DNA of 31,093 nucleotides from JBDRLU01 sp043812795 (GTDB taxonomy: Bacteria > Chloroflexota > Dehalococcoidia > Dehalococcoidales > UBA2162), in contig JBDRLU010000056.1 in the NCBI GenBank assembly GCA_043812795.1, positions 1-31,093 of the forward strand. Direction: 5' to 3'. Positions 8,065 through 16,256 of the stretch are shown here, in pieces (the stretch's first letter is position 1; the number at the start of each line of letters is the position of its first letter). Made by a program: the position numbers and the translations under genes. Below the pieces are notes generated by a model, which worked only from the letters and a program-made list of their open reading frames with translations, was not told the DNA's origin and made no database searches.

Positions 8065-8142
8065 GTCATTCTGAGAAGTGAAACGACGAAGAATCCGTCC
8101 CATCCTCTCCGAGAACGGATTCTTCGCTACACTCAGAATGAC
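8065..8142. repeat. Dispersed palindromic repeat, family A, copy 1
   Basis: A 78-bp element bounded by perfect inverted ends GTCATTCTGAG and CTCAGAATGAC. An inner inverted pair is present, CGAAGAATCCGT and ACGGATTCTTCG. The copy at 16858-16935 is the same length in reverse orientation and differs from it mainly in the central loop. A longer relative is at 30939-31040. No coding capacity. The form is like a MITE or REP element. Confidence 0.85.
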
Positions 8143-8157
8143 AATAGTCCAGTTACT

Positions 8158-8216
8158 TTTAGGGCAAAGACCCTGTCAGGAAAGGGGTTAGGGGTGAGGT
8201 CGTTCTTCAAATAAAA
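8158..8216. repeat. Degenerate relative of repeat family B
   Basis: The segment CTGTCAGGAAAGGGG followed by TTAGGGGTGAGG resembles the outer part of repeat B (GACAGGAAAAGGGG and CTCATCCCCTGA in the 11.6 kb copy). Together with the terminator-like hairpin and repeat A it fills most of the 520-base gap 7889-8412. No gene is seen in that gap. Confidence 0.4.
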
Positions 8217-8252
8217 ACCAATTAGATACAAACAGAACTCCCACCTTTGGCA

Positions 8253-8282
8253 TTGGACTTGTCAGAAAAAATGTTGTAAAAT
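8253..8282 (+). promoter_or_regulatory. Candidate promoter for the SWIM-domain gene
   Basis: TTGGAC (8253-8258), 18-base spacer, TAAAAT (8277-8282). It would give a leader of about 120 bases before the ATG at 8413. The leader contains a weak hairpin (CTGG-TAAG-CCAG near 8370) but no riboswitch that I recognise. Confidence 0.35.
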
Positions 8283-8412
8283 TTAAGTATATAGAAGACT
8301 TCGTAAGTGAGAACAACGGTAATGCGAGTTTCTATCGCTCCGGTTAGGCAAAAGAGTTAGGTGAAGCACTGCGCTGGTAAGCCAGTGTTTCTTTAGTTAA
8401 GGAGGTACGGTG

Positions 8413-8688
8413 ATGCAGTCAAGTCTGATTGGAAAGATTGAAAAAGCCAAGCGTTACGCTCAGGAGAAAGACCGGGTTACCTTCAGCGAATTTACCGCCA
8501 AGTTCCGCGGCGACAATGACGACTACACCATCACTTACAAAGACGGACAATGGCACTGTACCTGCCATTTTTTCTCAGGCTGGGGACAATGTAGCCATAC
8601 CATGGCGCTGGAAAGAATCTTCGGCAATATGCTACCCAAGGAAGCCTTGGTTACTCAGTTCGACAGTACCCCTCAACCTCAGCCGTAA
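8413..8688 (+). CDS. Small SWIM zinc-finger protein
   Basis: A 91-residue protein with a single SWIM motif, CTCHFFSGWGQCSH (Cys-x-Cys ... Cys-x-His), at about residues 49-62. The helix MALERIFG follows, and there is a basic N-terminal helix. SWIM fingers bind nucleic acid or protein, and are usually part of larger proteins (SWI2/SNF2 helicases, MULE transposases). Here the finger stands alone. AAGGAGGT at 8399-8406 supports the ATG at 8413; a GTG at 8410 is the alternative. It is monocistronic, with no neighbour that indicates its role. Function unknown. Confidence 0.82.
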   Translation: MQSSLIGKIEKAKRYAQEKDRVTFSEFTAKFRGDNDDYTITYKDGQWHCTCHFFSGWGQCSHTMALERIFGNMLPKEALVTQFDSTPQPQP

Positions 8689-8723
8689 CTGGCTAACTAA
8701 CCGGACAGTGCCTGGCATAATTA

Positions 8724-10094
8724 CTACACCTTTTTGCGCTGCCATCGGCCCAGACGGAAATATACCAGGAAAACGATGGCGGCAATAACAGTACCGGCCA
8801 CTATCGCCCAGCGTACCCCGTAGGCACCCAGACCATTCATCCCCGGCAGGAAAAAAGCCAGCGGCACCTGCACCAGCCACATGGCGGCCATGCTAACCAG
8901 CATCGGCGGCCAGGTATCGCCGACGCCGGAGATAAACTGCGATAAGACGGCCATAATACCTAACACCAGATAACCGACGGCAGCTATCCTGATGAAGTCG
9001 CCACCTAAATCCACCAGTTCGGCTTGTGGGCTAAAGACAGAGATAATACCTTCGGCCCATAGCAATATAGCCAGCGCACAAGTGACCATAAACGCTTCGA
9101 CTAAAGCGATGGCGAGCCATCCCGTCCTCATGGCCTGCTTCGGTTGACGTGCCCCCAGGTTTTGCCCGCCTAACACGCCCGCCGCTAAACCCAGTCCCAT
9201 CGCCGGGAAAAAGAGGGCCATCTCTATTCTCTGACCCAGAGTGTGAGCGGCCACGGCCAGAGTGCCAAAGGGGACCATAAACCACATTATCACCAGTTGC
9301 CCGAAACTTCTTTCCATCCCCATAATCGAAGCGGGAAAGCCTATTTTCACCAGGCGCCATATCATGACGGGGTCGAGATGAAAATTACTGAAGTTCAGTC
9401 TCAGTCGGGACCGCCCGGAGAGGAGCACCCATAGCCCAAGAGCGGTGCCCAGACTCTGTGAGATAACCAGCGTTAAAGCCGCTCCGCTGACACCGAGGCG
9501 CGGGAACAGCCACCACCCGAAAACGAGGAAGGGGCACAGTACCACGTGGAATACCCTGAAGACAAAAGCAATCTTCATCGGCGTCATCGTATCGCCCGAA
9601 GCTTGCATCACACCATCCGATATCATCCGGAAGGACATGGCCACCATACCGATAAAGTTAATTCTTAAGTAAGGGGCACCTTCGGCAACGACATCGGCAT
9701 CAACGCCGGTCAATCTCAGTATCGGTTCCGCCAGAAAAATACCAATGATAGCCGTGAGTAAGGAGAAGGCGGCACTGATGACGAAGGCCTGCCGCGTTAC
9801 GTGTACCGCGCTCCGGGCATCTTTAGCCCCGATAAACCGGGCGACCATCGCCCGCAGACTGGTGAACAAGCCCATCAACATGGAGTTCACCACCATCACG
9901 ACAATGCCGGCGACACCCACCCCGGCAATAGCTGCCGCACCTAACCTACCCACCCATATCATGTCCACGGTCGGACCTAACATGTTAAGACTGTTACTGA
10001 CTACTACCGGCCACGAGAGAGCGAGAAGGTTACGAAGAACATTACCTTTTGTCCAGTCCCGAGCTACTACCGCCCCTTTTACCGAAACATTCAT
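8724..10094 (-). CDS. MATE-family multidrug/toxin extrusion protein
   Basis: A 12-helix integral membrane protein of the MATE (NorM/DinF-like) superfamily. It has the N-terminal motif TKGNVLRNLLALSWPVVVSNSLNMLGPTVD, split here as TKGNVLRNLLALSWP and VVVSNSLNMLG, and the recurrent MxxR/AMVARFIGA and RISDGVMQASGDT segments. MATE proteins export cationic drugs or metabolites in exchange for Na+ or H+; the substrate cannot be read. The start at 10094 gives 456 residues, typical length. The longer frame to 10196 would overlap folC and adds a non-conserved basic stretch. It lies 35 bases after folC and is probably cotranscribed with it. Confidence 0.88.
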   Translation of the reverse strand: MNVSVKGAVVARDWTKGNVLRNLLALSWPVVVSNSLNMLGPTVDMIWVGRLGAAAIAGVGVAGIVVMVVNSMLMGLFTSLRAMVARFIGAKDARSAVHVTRQAFVISAAFSLLTAIIGIFLAEPILRLTGVDADVVAEGAPYLRINFIGMVAMSFRMISDGVMQASGDTMTPMKIAFVFRVFHVVLCPFLVFGWWLFPRLGVSGAALTLVISQSLGTALGLWVLLSGRSRLRLNFSNFHLDPVMIWRLVKIGFPASIMGMERSFGQLVIMWFMVPFGTLAVAAHTLGQRIEMALFFPAMGLGLAAGVLGGQNLGARQPKQAMRTGWLAIALVEAFMVTCALAILLWAEGIISVFSPQAELVDLGGDFIRIAAVGYLVLGIMAVLSQFISGVGDTWPPMLVSMAAMWLVQVPLAFFLPGMNGLGAYGVRWAIVAGTVIAAIVFLVYFRLGRWQRKKV

Positions 10095-10129
10095 CTCATT
10101 CACTATGGAGTCTTTTGCTCCTTCAAGTC

Positions 10130-11476
10130 TTAAGCGGCCAATGCCGCCGCCTGCTCGATCGCCCCGGCGACCACAAACAACGAACCTGTCACGCAAATAA
10201 GGTCATGTTTCCCCGCCCGGGCCAATGCCAGACGCAGGGCTATTGAAATATCATCCGCTGCTTCGGCCTGAATGCCACGCTTGGTAAACTCACTAATCAG
10301 ACGAGCCGTTGCCAGTGCCCGCGGATGGGTGGAACGGGTGATAATAGCCTGATGAAAAAGCGGCGCCAGTTCGGCCACAATGCCGGGTATATCCTTATCA
10401 GACGAAGTGCCGACGATAAGAATAGCCCGGTCAAAATGGAAATATTGCTCAAGAGCCTGCCTCAGCCGCCGCGCCGAGTCCGGGTTATGAGCACCGTCGA
10501 CGACCAGAAGCGGCTGGCGCCTCAGCACCTGAAGACGGCCGGGCCAGTTTACGTGGGCCAGCCCTTTCATCATGCTCTCACCGGAGATGTGATAACCTTT
10601 CTGCATCAGAACTTCGAGAGCGGCCACGGCCGTAGCGGCATTCTCCAATTGGTGCTGGCCGAGGAGGGGAATCGACAAATCATAACTACCCAACCTGCCC
10701 TTAACACGCACGGACTGCTGCTCCATATCGAAACCGAGGCGTTCCCACGTAACATCACGTCCCACCTTAATCAGCTCGGCGTGTTTATCACGACAGGTCA
10801 GTTCGAAAACACGGGCCGCTTCATCGACCTGTGGCGAAGTCACCACGATACTGTTGGGTTTGATGATACCCGCCTTTTCCGTGGCAATTTCAGTCAGGGT
10901 GTTGCCCAGTACTTCCATATGGTCGTAGCTAATTGAGGTGATGACGGAGACCTCGGACGGAATGACATTAGTCGCATCGAGCCGGCCGCCGAGCCCGACT
11001 TCAATGACCTGGAAATCGGCCTTCTTTAACTGGAAATAGGCAAAGCCCAGGGCCGTAATCAACTCGAAGGTCGTCAGCTTGCCATAGGTGGCCTTATCAT
11101 TCACCGTTTTAACCTCAGGGCGGAGCCGGTCGGTGAGGGCCGTCACCTCTTCGTCCGAGATTAATTCATCGTCAACCCGGATACGTTCGTTAAAGGTATG
11201 CAAATGGGGCGAGGTATAAAGTCCGGTACGATAGCCGGAAGCAATCAGGACTGAAGCCATCATCGCCGCCGTACTACCTTTACCCTTCGTCCCGGCAATG
11301 TGAACGGATTTGGCGGCCAGATGAGGATTCCCGAGGCGGGCCAGCAGTTCGTCCATCCGCCGCAGGTCATAGTTTACCGCATCCCGTAGTCGAGGCTCCC
11401 GTTCGTAGTCAACGAAACTATAAATATAGTCCAGAGCCTGCTGGTAGCGAGGGTCAATCACGTTCGCAGCACCCAT
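10130..11476 (-). CDS. folC: Folylpolyglutamate synthase / dihydrofolate synthase
   Basis: A Mur-ligase-like ATP-dependent enzyme that adds glutamate to dihydropteroate and to folates. The ATP loop GTKGKGST lies at residues 62-69. EVGLGGRLDATN and the ATP-binding segment VVDGAHNPDS are both present. Length 448 is normal. The ATG follows the -10 TATAAT by only 8 bases with no ribosome binding site, so the mRNA may be leaderless. The MATE gene follows downstream; no folate pathway neighbours are seen. Confidence 0.92.
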   Translation of the reverse strand: MGAANVIDPRYQQALDYIYSFVDYEREPRLRDAVNYDLRRMDELLARLGNPHLAAKSVHIAGTKGKGSTAAMMASVLIASGYRTGLYTSPHLHTFNERIRVDDELISDEEVTALTDRLRPEVKTVNDKATYGKLTTFELITALGFAYFQLKKADFQVIEVGLGGRLDATNVIPSEVSVITSISYDHMEVLGNTLTEIATEKAGIIKPNSIVVTSPQVDEAARVFELTCRDKHAELIKVGRDVTWERLGFDMEQQSVRVKGRLGSYDLSIPLLGQHQLENAATAVAALEVLMQKGYHISGESMMKGLAHVNWPGRLQVLRRQPLLVVDGAHNPDSARRLRQALEQYFHFDRAILIVGTSSDKDIPGIVAELAPLFHQAIITRSTHPRALATARLISEFTKRGIQAEAADDISIALRLALARAGKHDLICVTGSLFVVAGAIEQAAALAA

Positions 11477-11484
11477 ATCGCCAA

Positions 11485-11514
11485 ATTATAGCACTGCCAC
11501 GGAATTCGTCACAA
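11485..11514 (-). promoter_or_regulatory. folC promoter, probable leaderless transcript
   Basis: On the minus strand: TTGTGA (11509-11514), 18-base spacer, TATAAT (11485-11490). The expected start site is at or within a few bases of the folC ATG (11476), and no Shine-Dalgarno sequence is present. Confidence 0.5.
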
Positions 11515-11637
11515 GAAAAGTTCGAACAGGACGCTATTCGCCGTCTTTGCAACTTGGTAATCGTAAAAAGAGATGGGTACGTTCAGAATCGGTCATTTCT
11601 TTTTTGAGACACCACCATCCACTAAAATACACTTCCA

Positions 11638-11792
11638 CCTCATCCCCTGACCCTTCAGGGAGAACTCTTCAGGGTGAACCCCTTCTCCTGACAGGAAAAG
11701 GGGAAGAGATTTTAAGAGAAGGGGGAAAAGCCCCCTTCTCTTTTACTCAACTCCCCCTTCCCGTGGGAAGGGGGTTGGGGGATGGGCATTCC
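11638..11792. repeat. Dispersed hairpin-rich repeat, family B, copy 1
   Basis: Contains hairpin AAGAGAAGGGGG (11714-11725), loop AAAAG, CCCCCTTCTCTT (11731-11742), and a second hairpin CCCCCTTCCC-GTG-GGAAGGGGG near 11753-11774. It matches 30122-30252 in inverse orientation over nearly its whole length, including the non-palindromic blocks GAAGAGATTTT and TTTTACTCAA. A 150-residue ORF across this region (11547-11999) is an artefact of the repeat. The rest of the gap 11477-11991 holds only the folC and argC promoter regions. Confidence 0.85.
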
Positions 11793-11868
11793 TCAGTTCA
11801 CATGAGCATTTTCTCAATAATGACAAAAGTAAAACGCTCGCTCAAACGAGTTGGAGATGATAACGAGT

Positions 11869-11898
11869 TTGCCCGCGAAATAATTAAAGTGATATTAT
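11869..11898 (+). promoter_or_regulatory. Candidate argC promoter
   Basis: TTGCCC (11869-11874), 18-base spacer, TATTAT (11893-11898), giving a leader of roughly 85-90 bases before the argC ATG. No ARG box or attenuator is obvious in the leader. Confidence 0.4.
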
Positions 11899-11991
11899 GT
11901 AGGCATACTTCTTTACCTCGAATTCCCGAATGTCAGAATAAAGAGCATGAGCGAGGATGCATTCGAACCCAATTGTCAATAGGGGGTCATC

Positions 11992-13032
11992 ATGAATAAA
12001 ACTAAAGTAGGTATTATTAACGTAACCGGCTATGCCGGCGTCGAACTGGCGAGAATTTTGTGCCTGCATCCGGAGGTTGAGCTTGTCTCAGTCACGGGAC
12101 GGAGCGCCGCCGGACAAAAATTAGGCACATTCTTCCCGCACCTGGGCCGTCTCGAACTGACCATCCAGGCAGAACTGGATAAAGTTGATTTCGCCTTTTC
12201 CGCCTTACCGCAAAAGGAAAGCGTCAAAGAGTGCCTGCCGCTGGTGCAACAGGGCATCAAGGTGGTGGATATCAGCGCCGATTTCCGCTTGAAAGACCCG
12301 GCCGCTTACCCGGTCTGGTATGGTTTTACCCATCCCGCCCCGGAACTATTGCAGCAGGCCGTCTTCGGCCTGCCCGAACTCTACGCGCCGCAAATCGCCA
12401 CTACCAAACTGGTAGCTAATCCCGGCTGCTACCCGACCAGCGCTATTCTGGCGATGGCGCCGGCCCTCAAAGCCGGACTCATCGAGCCGGACGTTATCAT
12501 CGATAGCAAGTCCGGCGTCTCCGGGGCCGGCCGCACGCTCAGCCTGGGCACGCATTACTCCGAGGTAAACGAAGACGTTTCCGCTCATGCCCTCGAGGGG
12601 CACCGCCACCTCCCCGAAATCGCCCAGGAACTGGCCTTACTCAGTCCGCAAAGCCCGCCCAAAGTCACCTTTACCCCCCACCTCATCCCGATGACCCGCG
12701 GCATATTGACCACCGCCTACGCCAACCTGCGGCCGGGCAAACTCTCTGCCGGAAAGAAAGGGAAAGAGGAACTGGCGCAGCTTTACCAGGACTTCTATCA
12801 GGGCAAGCCTTTCGCCAAAGTAGTCGGCTATCTGCCCCACACCAAATATACTCTGGGGAACAACGACTGCCTCATCTACCCCACATTAAACTACAGTGGG
12901 GAGAAGCTCATCGTGATTAGCTGCCTGGACAATCTGGTCAAAGGTGCCGCCGGCCAGGCCATCCAGAACATGAACCTGATGCTCGGCCTTCCCGAAACAA
13001 TGGCCCTAGAGGCACCGGCGGTTTATCCGTAA
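11992..13032 (+). CDS. argC: N-acetyl-gamma-glutamyl-phosphate reductase
   Basis: NADPH-dependent third step of arginine synthesis, converting N-acetylglutamyl phosphate to the semialdehyde. The NADP fold has VTGYAGVELARIL (GYAG at 13-16), and the catalytic cysteine is Cys146 in NPGCYPTSAIL. SGVSGAGR and the conserved HRHLPEI are present. Length 346 is normal. AGGGGG precedes the ATG. No other arg gene is adjacent; argJ, argB and argD must lie elsewhere. The next gene is a restriction-modification enzyme. Confidence 0.94.
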   Translation: MNKTKVGIINVTGYAGVELARILCLHPEVELVSVTGRSAAGQKLGTFFPHLGRLELTIQAELDKVDFAFSALPQKESVKECLPLVQQGIKVVDISADFRLKDPAAYPVWYGFTHPAPELLQQAVFGLPELYAPQIATTKLVANPGCYPTSAILAMAPALKAGLIEPDVIIDSKSGVSGAGRTLSLGTHYSEVNEDVSAHALEGHRHLPEIAQELALLSPQSPPKVTFTPHLIPMTRGILTTAYANLRPGKLSAGKKGKEELAQLYQDFYQGKPFAKVVGYLPHTKYTLGNNDCLIYPTLNYSGEKLIVISCLDNLVKGAAGQAIQNMNLMLGLPETMALEAPAVYP

Positions 13033-13065
13033 AATGTATTAAAATACGTCAAGTGGTGGTGATTC

Positions 13066-16000
13066 GTGGAAGCGGTAAATGAGTACATCAAAGCCATCGA
13101 GAAAGAGCTGGCGGCGGGTAATGCTACTGAGCCAAGCCATTATCCCGCATTGAAAACGCTCATCCAGGGACTGGCGGCCGGCGTCACCGCGACCAGCAAC
13201 CCGAAGCGCATCGAATGCGGTGCTCCCGATTTTATTGTTACTAAAGGCGTCACTATGATTGGCTGCATCGAGGCCAAGGATATTGATAAAAGCCTTGATG
13301 AAGTCGAAAAATCAGAACAGCTTAAGCGTTATCGTCATTCGTTGAGCAACCTCGTTCTAACTGATTATTTGGAATTTCGCTGGTACGAAAAGGGGGAAAG
13401 ACGCCTTTCGGCGCGCCTGGGAACAAAAGCCAAAGAAGGCAAGATTAAGCGAGATAAAGCCGGTATTCAAGTCGTTACTGAACTTTTAACCGTCTTTCTC
13501 TCCCATCAAGTCGAAGCCATCGGGACACCCAGGGAACTGGCGCTGCGTATGGCCCAGCTGGCACACTTAATTCGCAACCTTATTGTCAATGCCGTTGAGA
13601 AAGAGCCGGAGACGGGCAGCCTGCACGCTCAATTATCGGCTTTCCGTGATAACCTGATTCCCGACCTCGCCGTCGAGCAGTTTGCCGATATGTACGCCCA
13701 GACTATTGCCTACGGACTGTTTGCTGCCCGCTGCACCAGCCCCGATAGTAAAGGCTTCACCCGCCAGAATGCTGCTTACCTGCTACCCAAGACCAATCCA
13801 TTCTTGCGTAAGCTCTTTAACGACATCGCTGGCCCCAACTTGGATGACCGCATCGCCTGGCTGGTGGATGACCTGGCCCAGGTACTCGCTCAGGCAGATA
13901 TGGCCGCCGTTCTCCATGACTTCGGCAAACATACGGGAAAGGAAGACCCCGTAGTGCATTTCTATGAGACCTTTCTCACCGCTTATGACCCCAAGGTACG
14001 GGAAATGCGGGGCGTTTATTATACCCCTGAGCCGGTAGTCTCATATATCGTGCGCTCGATTGACCACCTGCTGAAAACACGCTTTAACCGTCCGCAGGGA
14101 CTGGCGGATGCCAATACGCTTATCCTTGACCCGGCGGTCGGCACTGCCACCTTTCTCTATATGGCAATCAACGAGATACATGATGCCATTATTGCCCAGG
14201 GACAGAAAGGATTATGGAACGACTACGTGGCCGAGAAGCTCCTGCCCCGTCTTTTTGGTTTTGAGTTGCTCATGGCCCCCTATGCCGTGGCGCATCTGAA
14301 ATTGGGTCTCTTGCTTCAGGAGACCGGTTATGAGTTCCCGACCGACCAGCGGCTCGGCATCTACCTGACTAATACCCTGGAAGAAGCCTTCAAGAAATCC
14401 GAGTTATTGCCCGGATTCAACAAATACATTGTGGATGAAGCCAATGCCGCCGCCGAAATCAAGAAGGAAAAGCCTATCATGGTGGTACTGGGCAATCCGC
14501 CGTATTCAGGTGTATCAGCCAATAAAGGTAAGTGGATTAGTGACCTTATAGAAGACTATAAAATTATAGATGGCCACCCACTTAATGAACGTAAACATTG
14601 GTTGCAGGACGACTACGTTAAATTCATTCGGTTTGGACAATGGAGAATACATTCCACAGGTCAGGGGATTCTTGCTTTTATTTCCAATCATGCTTATTTG
14701 AATAATCCTACTTTTCGTGGCATGAGGCAATCTTTATTAAACACGTTCACCGATATCTATATTCTTAATCTGCATGGCAGCACCGGTCAAAAAGAAACTA
14801 CTCCTGAAGGCGGAAAAGACGAGAACGTATTTGATATACAACAAGGCGTAGCGATTGGTATTTTCATTAAGGCGGAAAATAAGACTAGGCCTTGCGCGGT
14901 GCACTACGCTGACCTTTGGGGGTTAAGAGAACAAAAGTATCTGACTTTACTTCAAGCATATATCGCTGATACACACTGGGAAGAACTTCAACCAAACAGC
15001 CCTTTCTATTTCTTTGTTCCTATACAGGAAAAATTACGTCCTGAATACGAAACTGGGTGGAAAATGACAGATGTATTGCCTATCAACGTTTCGGGAATTG
15101 TCACCGCGCGTGATGAATTCATTGTAGATTTTGAACCTGAGCCGATTAGAAAGAGAATTGAATCATTCATAGATAAGAGCGTCAGCGATGATGAGGTAAA
15201 GGACAGGTTTAATTTATCAGAAAATTACGCATGGCGTGTCTCTGAGGCGCGGAAACAGCTTATGGAAGTTAAGAACTGGGACTCTCTTTTTGCCGATATG
15301 CTATACCGGCCATTTGATGTTCGTTCAATCTATTACCATCCTTCCGTAGTATGGCGTACCCGAATAAACGTTATGCGCCATATGCTTGCGGGCAAGAATA
15401 TCGGATTGATAGCAATGCGCGAGGTGGCTGTAAATCAACCCTATTCTCATTTTCTTGCTACACGGTCTATGGTAGATAATAGAGCTTTCTATAGTAATAA
15501 AGGTATTCAATACTTATTTCCCCTTTACCTCTACCCTGCCGAAGGCGAGATGCAGTTCAAGGCAGGCCGCCGTCCTAATTTGAACCCGGAGTTCATCACG
15601 GTATTTTCCGCCAAGCTGGGACTGAAGTTCGTTGAGGATGGGAAGGGTGACCTGAAGGAGAGCTTTGGTCCGGAGGATGTCTTTAACTACGCTTATGCCG
15701 TTTTCCATGCGCCTGCTTACCGCAGCCGATATGCAGAGTTTCTCAAGATAGACTTCCCTCGCCTGCCACTCACCTCCAACAAGGAACTTTTCAAGGCACT
15801 GGCGGTAAAGGGCGCGGAGCTCGTGCCCCTGCACCTCATGGAGTCGCCCGCCCTCAATAACCTGATTACCACGTATCCGGTATCTGATTCAAACACTGTG
15901 GAAAGGGTGGGCTATGATGACAATAACCAGCGCGTCTATATCAACAAGACGCAATATTTTGAGGGCGTGCCGCCTGAAGTCTGGAATTTTCATATCGGCG

Positions 16001-16164
16001 GCTATCAGGTCTGCGAAAAGTGGTTGAAAGACCGCCAGAAGGTAAAGCGGAAGCTGACTATAGATGAAGCCCAGCACTACCAGAAAGTAGTGGTAGCCAT
16101 TAAAGAGACTATCCGCCTGATGGCGGAAATAGACGCCCTGATTCCCGGCTGGCCGATTGAGTGA
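13066..16164 (+). CDS. Single-chain restriction-modification enzyme (type IIG / type ISP-like nuclease-methyltransferase)
   Basis: The 1032-residue protein combines nuclease and N6-adenine methyltransferase. Residues about 45-110 look like a PD-(D/E)xK nuclease: Asp55 in APDF, then Glu69-x-Lys71 in IEAKD, followed by QLKRYR. The methyltransferase begins near 315 (GVYYTP) with SAM motif DPAVGTATF (355-363) and catalytic NPPY (477-480). The C-terminal part (about 540-1030), with HIGGYQV near the end, resembles the type ISP C-terminal specificity region. No helicase motifs are present, unlike LlaGI/LlaBIII. It starts at GTG 13066 after GTGGTGGTGAT. DNA from about 14515 to 15525 (residues about 483-820) is markedly AT-rich compared with both flanks, suggesting replacement of the recognition module. 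It stands alone, with no separate specificity gene. Confidence 0.85.
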   Translation: MEAVNEYIKAIEKELAAGNATEPSHYPALKTLIQGLAAGVTATSNPKRIECGAPDFIVTKGVTMIGCIEAKDIDKSLDEVEKSEQLKRYRHSLSNLVLTDYLEFRWYEKGERRLSARLGTKAKEGKIKRDKAGIQVVTELLTVFLSHQVEAIGTPRELALRMAQLAHLIRNLIVNAVEKEPETGSLHAQLSAFRDNLIPDLAVEQFADMYAQTIAYGLFAARCTSPDSKGFTRQNAAYLLPKTNPFLRKLFNDIAGPNLDDRIAWLVDDLAQVLAQADMAAVLHDFGKHTGKEDPVVHFYETFLTAYDPKVREMRGVYYTPEPVVSYIVRSIDHLLKTRFNRPQGLADANTLILDPAVGTATFLYMAINEIHDAIIAQGQKGLWNDYVAEKLLPRLFGFELLMAPYAVAHLKLGLLLQETGYEFPTDQRLGIYLTNTLEEAFKKSELLPGFNKYIVDEANAAAEIKKEKPIMVVLGNPPYSGVSANKGKWISDLIEDYKIIDGHPLNERKHWLQDDYVKFIRFGQWRIHSTGQGILAFISNHAYLNNPTFRGMRQSLLNTFTDIYILNLHGSTGQKETTPEGGKDENVFDIQQGVAIGIFIKAENKTRPCAVHYADLWGLREQKYLTLLQAYIADTHWEELQPNSPFYFFVPIQEKLRPEYETGWKMTDVLPINVSGIVTARDEFIVDFEPEPIRKRIESFIDKSVSDDEVKDRFNLSENYAWRVSEARKQLMEVKNWDSLFADMLYRPFDVRSIYYHPSVVWRTRINVMRHMLAGKNIGLIAMREVAVNQPYSHFLATRSMVDNRAFYSNKGIQYLFPLYLYPAEGEMQFKAGRRPNLNPEFITVFSAKLGLKFVEDGKGDLKESFGPEDVFNYAYAVFHAPAYRSRYAEFLKIDFPRLPLTSNKELFKALAVKGAELVPLHLMESPALNNLITTYPVSDSNTVERVGYDDNNQRVYINKTQYFEGVPPEVWNFHIGGYQVCEKWLKDRQKVKRKLTIDEAQHYQKVVVAIKETIRLMAEIDALIPGWPIE

Positions 16165-16179
16165 CGCCACGCCCAAAAA

Positions 16180-16209
16180 TTGACCCTCCCTGCGTATTCA
16201 TGATAAAAT
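16180..16209 (+). promoter_or_regulatory. Promoter for the NifU-domain gene
   Basis: TTGACC (16180-16185), 18-base spacer, TAAAAT (16204-16209), followed by a leader of about 40 bases with CAGGAGG at 16244-16250. It lies just after the restriction-modification stop codon, so the downstream pair is an independent unit. Confidence 0.55.
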
Positions 16210-16256
16210 TAAATATTGGGTTGATGGAGAATCACCCTTCCGGCAGGAGGTTTAAC

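Noticed and set aside
10325..10936. 203-residue + strand ORF
   Set aside because: Antisense shadow of folC with no recognisable domain or start signal.
11547..11999. 150-residue ORF upstream of argC
   Set aside because: Runs through repeat B and overlaps the argC start; its composition is dictated by the repeat.
13066..16164. BREX PglX or type I HsdM reading of the large methyltransferase
   Set aside because: A PD-ExK segment at the N-terminus, the type ISP-like C-terminus and absence of any BREX or HsdR/HsdS neighbour favour a self-contained enzyme.
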